From NCBI GenBank assembly GCA_021827255.1, contig JAKAWO010000005.1, positions 1 to 26,365 on the forward strand: a stretch of 26,365 nucleotides of DNA, in the 5' to 3' direction. Positions 1-7,893 of this stretch are shown here, in pieces. This DNA comes from Acidobacteriota bacterium. GTDB taxonomy: Bacteria > Acidobacteriota > Terriglobia > UBA7540. The translations under genes and the position numbers were made by a program. Position 1 is the first letter of the stretch. Each line of letters begins with the position of its first letter. Under the pieces are notes generated by a model, which ran no database searches, was not told where the DNA came from, and saw only the letters and a list, made by a program, of their open reading frames with translations.

Positions 1-38
1 ATAATCAGCTCCAGCTCTTTGGGAAGAGACTCCGCCAT
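1..38 (-). CDS. atpC: ATP synthase epsilon subunit, N-terminal fragment
   Basis: Only the first 12 codons are inside the window; they read MAESLPKELELI on the minus strand and then run off the edge. The ATG lies 10 nt downstream of the atpD stop, where atpC normally sits in a bacterial F1 operon. The epsilon subunit is part of the central stalk and inhibits ATP hydrolysis. The fragment is too short for a domain match, so the identification rests on position and on the typical epsilon-like start. Confidence 0.8.
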   Translation of the reverse strand, partial: MAESLPKELELI

Positions 39-48
39 AGCATCGCGG

Positions 49-1491
49 TCAGGCCGCTTTCAGTTTCTTGGCCTTCTCGATCGCCTCCTCCAGCGTGCCG
101 ACCATATAAAATGCCTGCTCGGGCACATCGTCATGCTTGCCTTCGACAAGCTCTTTGAACCCGCGAATCGTATCCTCCAGTTTGACGTAGCGGCCTTCAA
201 GCCCGGTGAACTGCTGCGCCACAAAGAAGGGCTGCGAAAGGAAACGCTGGATTTTGCGGGCGCGGGCCACGGTTAGCTTGTCTTCCTCGGAAAGCTCGTC
301 AATACCGAGAATGGCGATAATGTCCTGCAGGTCCTTGTATTTTTGCAAAATCGCCTTGACGGCCCTCGCCACGTTGTAATGCTCCGGGCCGACGATGCGC
401 GGATCGAGAATGCGCGACGTCGAGGTGAGCGGGTCCACGGCCGGGTAAATGCCGATTTCGACCAGTTGGCGCGAGAGCACGGTGGTCGAGTCGAGGTGCG
501 AGAACGCGGTGGCCGGCGCGGGATCGGTCAAGTCATCCGCCGGGACGTAAATCGCCTGCACGGAGGTGATGGAACCTTTTTTGGTGGAAGTGATCCTTTC
601 CTGCAGCTCGCCCATCTCGGTCGAGAGATTCGGCTGATAGCCGACGGCGGAGGGCATTCGTCCGAGCAGCGCGGAAACCTCCGAGCCCGCCTGGGTAAAG
701 CGGAAAATATTATCAATGAAAAGCAGCACGTCCTGGCCGCCGACGTCGCGGAAGTATTCCGCCACCGTCAGGCCGGTCAGCCCCACGCGCAGGCGCGCGC
801 CGGGCGGCTCGGTCATCTGGCCATAGATGAGCGCGGCCTTCGATTTGTCCGGATTGCCCGGCACGATGACGCCCGACTCCTGGAACTCCAGCCACAGGTC
901 GTTCCCTTCGCGCGTCCGCTCGCCGACCCCCGCGAACACGGAAACGCCGCCGTGCTTCATGGCGACGTTGTTGATCATCTCCATGATGATGACCGTCTTG
1001 CCTACGCCCGCGCCGCCAAACAGACCCGTCTTGCCGCCTTTTAAGTAAGGTTCCAGCAAATCCACCACCTTCAGCCCCGTTTCAAACATTTCCAGGTTGG
1101 TGTTCTGCTCTTCGAGCGAGGGCGCGTGACGGTGAATCGGAAAGCGCGTTTGAGCATTCATCGGCCCCAGCTTGTCCACCGGCTCGCCGATCACGTTGAG
1201 CACCCGTCCGAGGGTCGGCTTGCCCACTGGAACCGTGATCGGCCCGCGCAGGTCAATGGCCTTCATGCCGCGCACCATGCCCTCGGTCGGCTCCATCGCC
1301 ACGCCCTTCACTCGACCTTCGCCCAAATGCTGTTCGACTTCCACGATGACGTTGATGGGGCTTGGCACGTCAAAGCCGTCCGAGACGATTCGGAGAGCGT
1401 TATAAATCGGCGGCAGCTTCGCGCCCTCAAAGGAGACCACAACCACCGGTCCAATGATCTCGACCACCTTGCCGATGTTTCCTGCTTCCAT
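49..1491 (-). CDS. atpD: F1 ATP synthase beta subunit
   Basis: This is the catalytic subunit of F-type ATP synthase, which makes ATP from ADP and phosphate on the cytoplasmic F1 head. The 480-aa product has the usual length. It shows the Walker A loop GGAGVGKT (residues 159-166), Walker B LLFID (256-260) with the adjacent NIFRFTQAGSEVS stretch, the GERTREGNDL catalytic region, and the ATPase alpha/beta signature PSAVGYQPNLS (280-290). It lies between atpG and atpC in the standard order, 41 nt after atpG. A GGGAGG motif stands just before the ATG. No catalytic residue appears to be missing. Identification is essentially certain. Confidence 0.99.
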   Translation of the reverse strand: MEAGNIGKVVEIIGPVVVVSFEGAKLPPIYNALRIVSDGFDVPSPINVIVEVEQHLGEGRVKGVAMEPTEGMVRGMKAIDLRGPITVPVGKPTLGRVLNVIGEPVDKLGPMNAQTRFPIHRHAPSLEEQNTNLEMFETGLKVVDLLEPYLKGGKTGLFGGAGVGKTVIIMEMINNVAMKHGGVSVFAGVGERTREGNDLWLEFQESGVIVPGNPDKSKAALIYGQMTEPPGARLRVGLTGLTVAEYFRDVGGQDVLLFIDNIFRFTQAGSEVSALLGRMPSAVGYQPNLSTEMGELQERITSTKKGSITSVQAIYVPADDLTDPAPATAFSHLDSTTVLSRQLVEIGIYPAVDPLTSTSRILDPRIVGPEHYNVARAVKAILQKYKDLQDIIAILGIDELSEEDKLTVARARKIQRFLSQPFFVAQQFTGLEGRYVKLEDTIRGFKELVEGKHDDVPEQAFYMVGTLEEAIEKAKKLKAA

Positions 1492-1532
1492 AACCCTCCC
1501 GGCGTCTTGCTGGGCGCTGCCCGCGTGGAATC

Positions 1533-2390
1533 TCAGCGCAGCGCGTCCGCGCCGCTGACCACTTCGATGATCTCTTTCGTAATCGCCGCCTGGCGCAGAC
1601 GGTTCATGGTCAGCGTCAGCGCGTCCATCAGCTCGTCAGCGTTGTTGGTGGCGGAATCCATCGCGGTCATGCGGGCGGCGTGCTCGGCCGCCTGCGACTC
1701 AAGCAGAGCGCGGTAAACTTCGATCTCCACGTAGCGGGGCAGAAGGGCGCGAAGGATCTCCCGCGGCGGCTGCTCGTAAATGTAGTCCACCAGCGTCTCG
1801 CCTTCCTTGGGCGCAATCGGGGCGACCGGCAAAAAGCGCTCTATCCGCACCCGCTGCGTTAGAATGGACTTGAACTCGTTGTAGAGAACGTCCACCGCAT
1901 CCACTGACTGCCGCGTATAAAGCTCGATAATCTCCCGCGCGATGTCCCGGGCGTCCCCGAACGCAAGCTTGCGGAAAAGGTTCACGCGCTCCCCGATCAA
2001 GGGCCCGGCCCTTTGGCGGAAAGCGTCGCGCCCTTTACGCCCCACGGCCAGCAGGGAGATTTTCAGGCTGTGGTGTTCCTCCAGGTACGACTCGGCGGCG
2101 CGGATCAGGCTGGCGTTGAAAGCGCCGCACAAGCCGCGGTCGGCCGTGACCAAAACCAACAGCGTCCGTTCCACCGGCCGCCGGGCTAGCAGCGGATGGC
2201 ATTCCTCGGGCGCGCGCGCCGCCACGCTCTCGAGCAGCGTCATCATTTCGCGCGCGTAAGGCCGGGCGCTGAAGATCCTCTCTTGGGCGCGCCGCAAGCG
2301 TGACGCGGCCACCACTTTCATGGCTCGCGTCATCTGCCGGGTGCTCTTCACCGAGCGGATGCGCCGGCGGATGTCTTGTAAGGTAGCCAC
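1533..2390 (-). CDS. atpG: F1 ATP synthase gamma subunit
   Basis: The gamma subunit is the rotating central shaft of F1. The 285-aa product begins VATLQDIRRRIRSVKSTRQM and continues with TRAMKVVAASRLRRAQ, the conserved N-terminal helix. The C-terminus MNRLRQAAITKEIIEVVSGA is the matching conserved helix. The open frame extends 67 codons further upstream, but that extension overlaps atpA in another frame and has no gamma-like content. The start was therefore set at the GTG at 2390, 7 nt after the atpA stop, with a GAGGAA ribosome binding site overlapping that stop. This arrangement suggests translational coupling with atpA. Confidence 0.97.
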   Translation of the reverse strand: MATLQDIRRRIRSVKSTRQMTRAMKVVAASRLRRAQERIFSARPYAREMMTLLESVAARAPEECHPLLARRPVERTLLVLVTADRGLCGAFNASLIRAAESYLEEHHSLKISLLAVGRKGRDAFRQRAGPLIGERVNLFRKLAFGDARDIAREIIELYTRQSVDAVDVLYNEFKSILTQRVRIERFLPVAPIAPKEGETLVDYIYEQPPREILRALLPRYVEIEVYRALLESQAAEHAARMTAMDSATNNADELMDALTLTMNRLRQAAITKEIIEVVSGADALR

Positions 2391-2397
2391 GGGTTCC

Positions 2398-3936
<1,539 letters not shown>

Positions 3937-4066
3937 CGCCTTTAGACTCTCCAAGTCCGGGTCGCCGGGGGACGGGAAAAAGGGGAATCACCCAAAGGAA
4001 CAGAGAACCCCCCCTGCTGAGTGGCGTGGGTCCTTCCGCCGCTCGGGCCATTCCCAGTGACACAGA

Positions 4067-4612
4067 TTAACTCCAGCCGGCCGTTAGCCGCTCGCGCAGC
4101 CGTTCCAGACTTCCTTTCAACGAACCATCATACGTGATGCTGCCAATCTGCGCGAGAACTCCGCCCAGCAGGCTCTCATCACGACGGAATTGGAGGATGA
4201 CCTTCTTTCCCGTCAGCTCGGCAAACCGGTCCGCAAATCGGCTTCGCTCTTCAGCGGTGATTTGCCGCGCATGGCAAATCTCCACTTCCACAATGCCCAG
4301 CCGCTGGTTGACAACCTTGCGAAAGGCCACGATCACCGTCGGCAGCAGCCTCATCCGGTAATGCGCTAGCAGAACCCGCAGGAAATTGGCCGTGACCTCC
4401 GAACTCCCAAGGCGCGACAGAATGGCATTCAGGACTTTTTGCTTATCGGCCGGAGAAATCACCGGCGTTTCAAAGACTTCCCTTAGCTCGGAACTTTCAG
4501 CGTAGGCCGCGGAAAAGTTCTCGAGCTCTTTCAAGACCTCCGCCTCATGGCCGGTTTCCCTTAGCACGTCGGCAAGGGCCCGGGCGTATCGGCTGGCGAC
4601 GACAAAGAGCAC
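4067..4612 (-). CDS. atpH: F1 ATP synthase delta subunit
   Basis: Delta (OSCP-like) joins the top of F1 to the peripheral b stalk. The 181-aa product has the typical length. It has the conserved N-terminal ASRYARALADVL helix region and the C-terminal stretch around DESLLGGVLAQIGSITYDGS, ending in LKGSLERLRERL, which matches the DxSllGG-x-D-S-xxxxL pattern of the family. The start is a GTG. An in-frame TGA lies two codons upstream, so the start cannot lie far upstream, and AAGGTG provides a ribosome binding site about 7 nt before it. It sits between atpF and atpA as expected. Confidence 0.95.
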   Translation of the reverse strand: MLFVVASRYARALADVLRETGHEAEVLKELENFSAAYAESSELREVFETPVISPADKQKVLNAILSRLGSSEVTANFLRVLLAHYRMRLLPTVIVAFRKVVNQRLGIVEVEICHARQITAEERSRFADRFAELTGKKVILQFRRDESLLGGVLAQIGSITYDGSLKGSLERLRERLTAGWS

Positions 4613-4678
4613 GATTCACACCTTGGGGAGCACGAGTTTCTTCAGCCACCAAGCGCCCACGGCGCTCAATGGGGCCGG

Positions 4679-5284
4679 TTAATTTCGGCTTGCCTTAGAA
4701 CGAAGATCCGTCAGAAAGAAGCTGACCAGGCGGCGCTGACCTTCATCGTCCAAACGCCGCCGAATCGCTTCGCGGGCCTTCCCGACGATTTCTCCGGCGG
4801 CATAGTCTCTCAATTCGGTCTTGGCGGCGCGCAGAGCGGCCGCCACCTGCGCCTGGGCCAACTGCTGAATCTTGACCGCCTCCTGCGCCGTCTCCTGCCG
4901 GAAACGCTGACGTTCGAACTCCATATCTCTTTCGGCGGCTGTCCGCAGATTCTGGATCTCTTGCTCCAGATGAGCTACCTTTTCCGTAACCTCCGTTAGC
5001 CTGGCCTTCGCTTCCTCGGTGGCTTGGCGCGCCTGTTCAAGCTGGTGGTGAATCGCCTCCGACCGCAGGGAGAAAAAGGACGCGGCAGGTTTTCGAAGCA
5101 AATATCCCAGCACGATGACCAGAAGCAGAAAGTTGACGATATTAAAGATCAGCTCGCGAGGCAGCTCGCCGGCCGGAGCGGCCGCCAATAAAACCGGCCC
5201 TCGAATGCCGCTCGCCGCCGCGCTGCCCCCAAAGCCTGCGCCAGAAACAATCCAAAAGGCGATATGGATGAGCCCGTATTTCAT
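4679..5284 (-). CDS. atpF: F0 ATP synthase subunit b
   Basis: Subunit b forms the peripheral stalk that holds F1 still against the membrane sector. The 201-aa protein has a membrane helix at about residues 44-63 (IFNIVNFLLLVIVLGYLL) followed by RKPAASFF and a long charged coiled coil to about residue 180. An extra hydrophobic stretch at residues 5-17 resembles a signal peptide, making the N-terminus longer than in the E. coli protein. The ATG overlaps the stop of the upstream b' gene by 4 nt (ATGA), indicating translational coupling. The b versus b' assignment follows gene order and is not certain. Confidence 0.93.
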   Translation of the reverse strand: MKYGLIHIAFWIVSGAGFGGSAAASGIRGPVLLAAAPAGELPRELIFNIVNFLLLVIVLGYLLRKPAASFFSLRSEAIHHQLEQARQATEEAKARLTEVTEKVAHLEQEIQNLRTAAERDMEFERQRFRQETAQEAVKIQQLAQAQVAAALRAAKTELRDYAAGEIVGKAREAIRRRLDDEGQRRLVSFFLTDLRSKASRN

Positions 5285-5742
5285 GCGCGCCGATCCTCCG
5301 CCGACGGATTCAAGACCCTGGCCACCATCCTTTCACTCAGAGCCTCCAGCGCGCCGCCCAGCTCGCCTTCAATCCGCGCCACTTGAGCGGCAAGTTCTGA
5401 CTGCGCCTCCTTGAATGAAGTTTCCGCCTGCGCGCGAGCGTGCCGCAGCGTTTCTTGGCGCTCCGCCAGGGATTGCTGGCGAGCCGCTTCTCGCCGCCGG
5501 TAATTTTCAAGGCGCGCGGCGCGGATCGAACCCTCGTAGTTCCGCAGCCGCTCCTCCGCCTCCGTGGTCAGCTCCCGCGCCCGCCGCAGCGCGCCGGTGG
5601 TAGCTTGTTCCCGCTCGCGGAGCGCCTGCGTCAGCGGCTTGAAGAACAAACGATCGAGGATCAGCCAGAGAAAAGAGACAAAAAGGATGGTCGGGATCGC
5701 CCGGACAAGCAGGTGCCCAAGCTGGCTTAGAAGTAATTGCAT
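5281..5742 (-). CDS. F0 ATP synthase subunit b' (second b-type stalk subunit)
   Basis: This 153-aa protein has one N-terminal membrane helix (about residues 13-31, AIPTILFVSFLWLILDRLFF) followed by KPL and a long charged coiled coil rich in Arg, Glu and Ala. That is the layout of the b/b' stalk subunits of F-type ATP synthase. It is the first gene of the operon and overlaps the next b gene by 4 nt. A pair of unequal b-type genes implies a b/b' heterodimeric stalk, as in photosynthetic bacteria and several other phyla. No clear Shine-Dalgarno precedes the ATG. No a- or c-subunit gene lies upstream. Confidence 0.9.
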   Translation of the reverse strand: MQLLLSQLGHLLVRAIPTILFVSFLWLILDRLFFKPLTQALREREQATTGALRRARELTTEAEERLRNYEGSIRAARLENYRRREAARQQSLAERQETLRHARAQAETSFKEAQSELAAQVARIEGELGGALEALSERMVARVLNPSAEDRRA

Positions 5743-5796
5743 TGGAAATAGTCGGTCTCGCCTTTGGCGCTCGCGCCCTTTATGAATGAATAAGGG

Positions 5797-5826
5797 AATC
5801 TAGCATTGCCTTGCGAGAACTGTCAA
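5797..5826 (-). promoter_or_regulatory. Candidate sigma-70 promoter of the ATP synthase operon
   Basis: On the minus strand a perfect -35 TTGACA (5826-5821) is followed after 18 nt by TAGATT (5802-5797, 4 of 6 matches to TATAAT). The predicted start would leave a leader of about 50 nt before the b' gene, containing the short GC dyad GGCGC/GCGCC at 5766-5777. This is pattern evidence only. Confidence 0.5.
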
Positions 5827-6060
5827 GGAGTCTCGCGCCGGCTTTGCGCCGCGCTCCCGGCAGTCATGAAGCCACGATACGGCGTTTTTTCTCGACAGAC
5901 AACAATTCAGCGAACCGGCACGAGGTTCGCGCCGGCCTCCGGCGGCCCCTGGCACCCCTTACTTTCGTACTATTGCGCTACCTTCAACCTGCCCTTAAAG
6001 TGGGAGGGTGTTCAGCAGGCGCTCGCGCGCCGGGCGGGACACGGGAAATGCGTTTTTCGC
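5827..6060. other. Intergenic stretch without a recognisable gene
   Basis: These 234 bases separate the minus-strand ATP synthase promoter from the plus-strand promoter at 6061. Short open frames exist on the plus strand, but they look like random translations, with no recognisable domain, hydrophobic pattern or ribosome binding site. I see no RNA gene or repeat here. Confidence 0.5.
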
Positions 6061-6088
6061 TTGACATGTTGATTTTGCGTGGCAAAAT
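6061..6088 (+). promoter_or_regulatory. Candidate promoter for the peptide/membrane-protein module
   Basis: A perfect -35 TTGACA (6061-6066) is followed after 16 nt by CAAAAT (6083-6088, 4 of 6 matches to the -10 consensus). Transcription would start near 6095, giving a leader of about 100 nt before the ATG at 6199. A perfect palindrome covers the spacer and the -10, so the promoter is probably regulated. A weaker alternative, TTGACT at 6120 with TAGGCT at 6143, would start inside the leader stem. Confidence 0.5.
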
Positions 6089-6091
6089 CAA
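6069..6091. promoter_or_regulatory. Perfect 10-bp palindrome over the promoter, candidate operator
   Basis: The arms TTGATTTTGC (6069-6078) and GCAAAATCAA (6082-6091) are exact reverse complements separated by 3 nt. The 23-bp dyad starts 2 nt after the -35 hexamer and covers the -10, the geometry of a repressor operator. The matching regulator is not identifiable here. A hairpin is an alternative reading, but it would lie upstream of the predicted transcript start. Confidence 0.55.
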
Positions 6092-6141
6092 AAGGCGGAT
6101 AAGTGTTTAAGAAAATGAATTGACTCGGGAGGTATCGTAGG

Positions 6142-6199
6142 TTAGGCTCTCTTGCACCGGGTGTTCGGAACCCGGAAATCACTTAACAGGAGAGCCTAA
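6142..6199 (+). promoter_or_regulatory. Leader hairpin that sequesters the ribosome binding site
   Basis: Bases 6142-6154 pair with 6187-6199 in a 13-bp stem containing a single G-U pair; the ten outer pairs (TTAGGCTCTC with GAGAGCCTAA) are perfect. The 3' arm contains the whole Shine-Dalgarno AGGAGAG (6188-6194) and the A of the ATG. The 32-nt loop holds a second hairpin, CCGGGT (6157-6162) with ACCCGG (6170-6175). When folded it should block translation of the peptide gene. The trigger that would open it (temperature, ligand, small RNA or protein) cannot be read from the sequence. Confidence 0.6.
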
Positions 6200-6414
6200 T
6201 GAAAAATTACATCGTCACCCTTTTGCTTTCTTTGCTCGTCGTGCTGGTAGGCGTAACGCTTCGCCGGTCGGTCACGAAAGCGGCAACAGCGCAAACCAAG
6301 GCGGAGAGCCCCATGGTTGCCATGGCGCCCAGCGCCAACATCCTGCCGACAATCGCTGTTGGCATCGGCCCGGTTCCCTGCCCGCCATCTTGCGGAGCAC
6401 TTCGCGCCAGGTAA
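6199..6414 (+). CDS. Small secreted or membrane-anchored peptide, unknown function
   Basis: I do not recognise a family. The 71-aa product begins MKNYIVTLLLSLLVVLVGVT, a classic N-terminal signal or anchor with one Lys and a hydrophobic core at residues 4-19, followed by RRS and an Ala/Gln linker. The mature part is rich in Pro, Ala and Gly and ends GPVPCPPSCGALRAR, with two cysteines four residues apart. The start is supported by AGGAGAG at 5-nt spacing, which is held inside the leader stem. The stop precedes the ATG of a multi-pass membrane protein by 65 nt on the same strand, so the two are probably co-transcribed. A peptide signal, toxin-like peptide or small envelope protein are all possible. 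Confidence 0.6.
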   Translation: MKNYIVTLLLSLLVVLVGVTLRRSVTKAATAQTKAESPMVAMAPSANILPTIAVGIGPVPCPPSCGALRAR

Positions 6415-6479
6415 GTTTATGGCGGACTACGAGCAGCCCGAAGAAGGGCGGAAGGGGGGCGATCTCCAGGCTGCTCACG

Positions 6480-7235
6480 ATGTACATTCTAGGCATCCCC
6501 GGCTCCGTGCTCCTTGGCTACGCAGACTACGGCTCAGCCGCCGTCCTGCTTCTCTATCTCCTTTATCGAGTCTTCCTAGGCCGCGCAAGTGGCCTCAGGG
6601 GCATGACCGCCTACATGCTCGCGTCGGTCGTGTCGGGTACCCCGCTGATGTGGGCGTCCCTCCACTACGGCCCTCGTTCGCCTCAGTATGCCGTCTCCTA
6701 CTGGGCAGTGAGTCTTATAATTGTTTTCGCTGCCTTTTTGCTCATCGGCTCCTTCTTCCGCCGCGCCTGCTCTGATGGAGTGCACCCGATTTGGCGGTAT
6801 GTCCGCTTAATGCTGGTGTTGGTTTTCGTCCTCACAGGCGCAGTTTCTTATCTAGCTTTTTCGCTTCGACACGCTCATTTCTTTCCGTACTTCGTCATCG
6901 AATTTCACCAAGATCTGTATTTCGTGTGCCTGGTCCTAACCACGATGCTGTATCTCTTACTGCAACATTTTGAATCGGCCGACGACCAACTTGGACTTCT
7001 TGTGTGTGGTCTCGGGCTAGGTTACGCAGGTCCCGCCGCCTCTCTAGCGCTTTATCGAGTTGCGGGGGGCTCCGCACTGTACGGAGAAGCCGCCGGATAC
7101 CTTATTCCGCTATGCGAGATCGCCATGGTTTCGATTTGGTTTTACGCTGCGGCCCGCGTTCCGAAGCCCGTATCGGCTACAGAAGCGCGGCGCGCGCGGG
7201 AGGTTATGCCAGTGCAGGCGCTGGCGCGTATTTAA
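6480..7235 (+). CDS. Multi-pass membrane protein, about seven helices, unknown function
   Basis: The 251-aa protein is almost entirely hydrophobic. Candidate membrane segments begin near AAVLLLYLLYRVFL, YMLASVVSGTPLMW, YWAVSLIIVFAAFLLIG, YVRLMLVLVFVLTGAVSYLA, YFVCLVLTTMLYLLL, LGLLVCGLGLGYAGPAA and IPLCEIAMVSIWFYA. No catalytic or transport motif is obvious. The frame is open from 6390, but those 30 residues are polar, overlap the peptide gene and lack a ribosome binding site, so I place the start at the ATG at 6480, preceded by a weak CAGG. It follows the small peptide gene and is a natural candidate for its partner, but that is only context. Confidence 0.7.
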   Translation: MYILGIPGSVLLGYADYGSAAVLLLYLLYRVFLGRASGLRGMTAYMLASVVSGTPLMWASLHYGPRSPQYAVSYWAVSLIIVFAAFLLIGSFFRRACSDGVHPIWRYVRLMLVLVFVLTGAVSYLAFSLRHAHFFPYFVIEFHQDLYFVCLVLTTMLYLLLQHFESADDQLGLLVCGLGLGYAGPAASLALYRVAGGSALYGEAAGYLIPLCEIAMVSIWFYAAARVPKPVSATEARRAREVMPVQALARI

Positions 7236-7263
7236 CTGCGGCGGCGATGTAACTCTCGCTGCT

Positions 7264-7321
7264 GATTTCGCCGGTGAGGATGCCGGCGTGAGGGCCGATT
7301 TCGCCGGTCAGGACACCGGCG
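7264..7321 (+). repeat. Two tandem GC hairpins, 33-bp period
   Basis: A GATTTCGCCGGT unit occurs at 7264 and again 33 bp later at 7297, each followed by its own inverted partner: CGCCGG 7269-7274 with CCGGCG 7283-7288, and CGCCGGT 7302-7308 with ACCGGCG 7315-7321. They fill the 107-bp gap between the membrane protein and the next gene. There is no T-tract, so they are not a classical intrinsic terminator; mRNA end protection or a Rho-dependent or regulatory role is possible. Confidence 0.55.
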
Positions 7322-7342
7322 CTACGGCAGAGGTTGATACAA

Positions 7343-7822
7343 ATGGTTGTAGCTGTGCTGATTTTGATTCTTTCGACGGCGATGGTCTTCTTCTATTTCC
7401 AGGCGGCGTGTGAGCGCATCCTGCGCCGGGAATTTGACCGCGAGTACTTCACCTCCATCGTGAACGCCAACCGCCTGGAATTTCCTTCCATTCGCCGAGC
7501 AGTGGTGGATTACAGCGCCCCCATCGAATATTCGCGTTTCCGCATGATGCTCAAGTGCGATTACCTGGCGCTGACCTATCTGCTCAAGAATGCCGGCAAC
7601 GAGGCCCGGCGCTATTCCAAGGAGGACCGACTGCTGATGCTTTGTTTTCGCCTGACGGTCTTCTCCCTTTCGCTTCGCCATCTTTTCCGGGTCGGCGAGC
7701 GCAAGGCCATCCTACGCATGACCTCCATCCTCGAACATTTCGGCAACGTCATCGGGCGCCGCGTCAACCTGGCCAAGCTCGGTGATTTGAGCGCCTCCGA
7801 TTACCTGCTGACGCTCGATTAG
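7343..7822 (+). CDS. Small membrane-anchored protein of unknown function
   Basis: I do not recognise the family. From the ATG at 7343 the product is 159 aa, with a single N-terminal membrane helix (VVAVLILILSTAMVFFYFQA) and a soluble, mostly helical, basic domain containing EREY-like and RFRMMLKCDYLALTYLLKN stretches. A TTG three codons upstream is also open, but AGAGG lies 9 nt before the ATG. The gene sits between the hairpin pair and pyruvate kinase on the same strand. Codon usage matches its neighbours, so I regard it as a real gene, probably cytoplasmic-facing and membrane-tethered. Confidence 0.75.
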   Translation: MVVAVLILILSTAMVFFYFQAACERILRREFDREYFTSIVNANRLEFPSIRRAVVDYSAPIEYSRFRMMLKCDYLALTYLLKNAGNEARRYSKEDRLLMLCFRLTVFSLSLRHLFRVGERKAILRMTSILEHFGNVIGRRVNLAKLGDLSASDYLLTLD

Positions 7823-7880
7823 CCGCTCGCGCCTCGGTCGGGTCCATTCGAGAGGCGTAGCTCGACGCCCCCATTCCCGA

Positions 7881-7886
7881 TATACT
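7881..7886 (+). promoter_or_regulatory. -10 element for a leaderless pyruvate kinase mRNA
   Basis: TATACT (5 of 6 matches to TATAAT) ends exactly 7 nt before the GTG start at 7894, and no Shine-Dalgarno is present. Transcription would begin at or beside the start codon. No good -35 is visible at the normal distance. Confidence 0.5.
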
Positions 7887-7893
7887 TTCTGCC

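Noticed and set aside
343..1044. Plus-strand open frame of 233 codons opposite atpD
   Set aside because: Shadow of the beta subunit; composition is atypical and beta is unequivocal.
6317..6775. Alternative frame overlapping the peptide and the membrane protein
   Set aside because: An ATG at 6419 follows AGGTAAG, but the translation soon becomes Arg/Pro/Leu-rich and the overlapping frame encodes convincing membrane helices.
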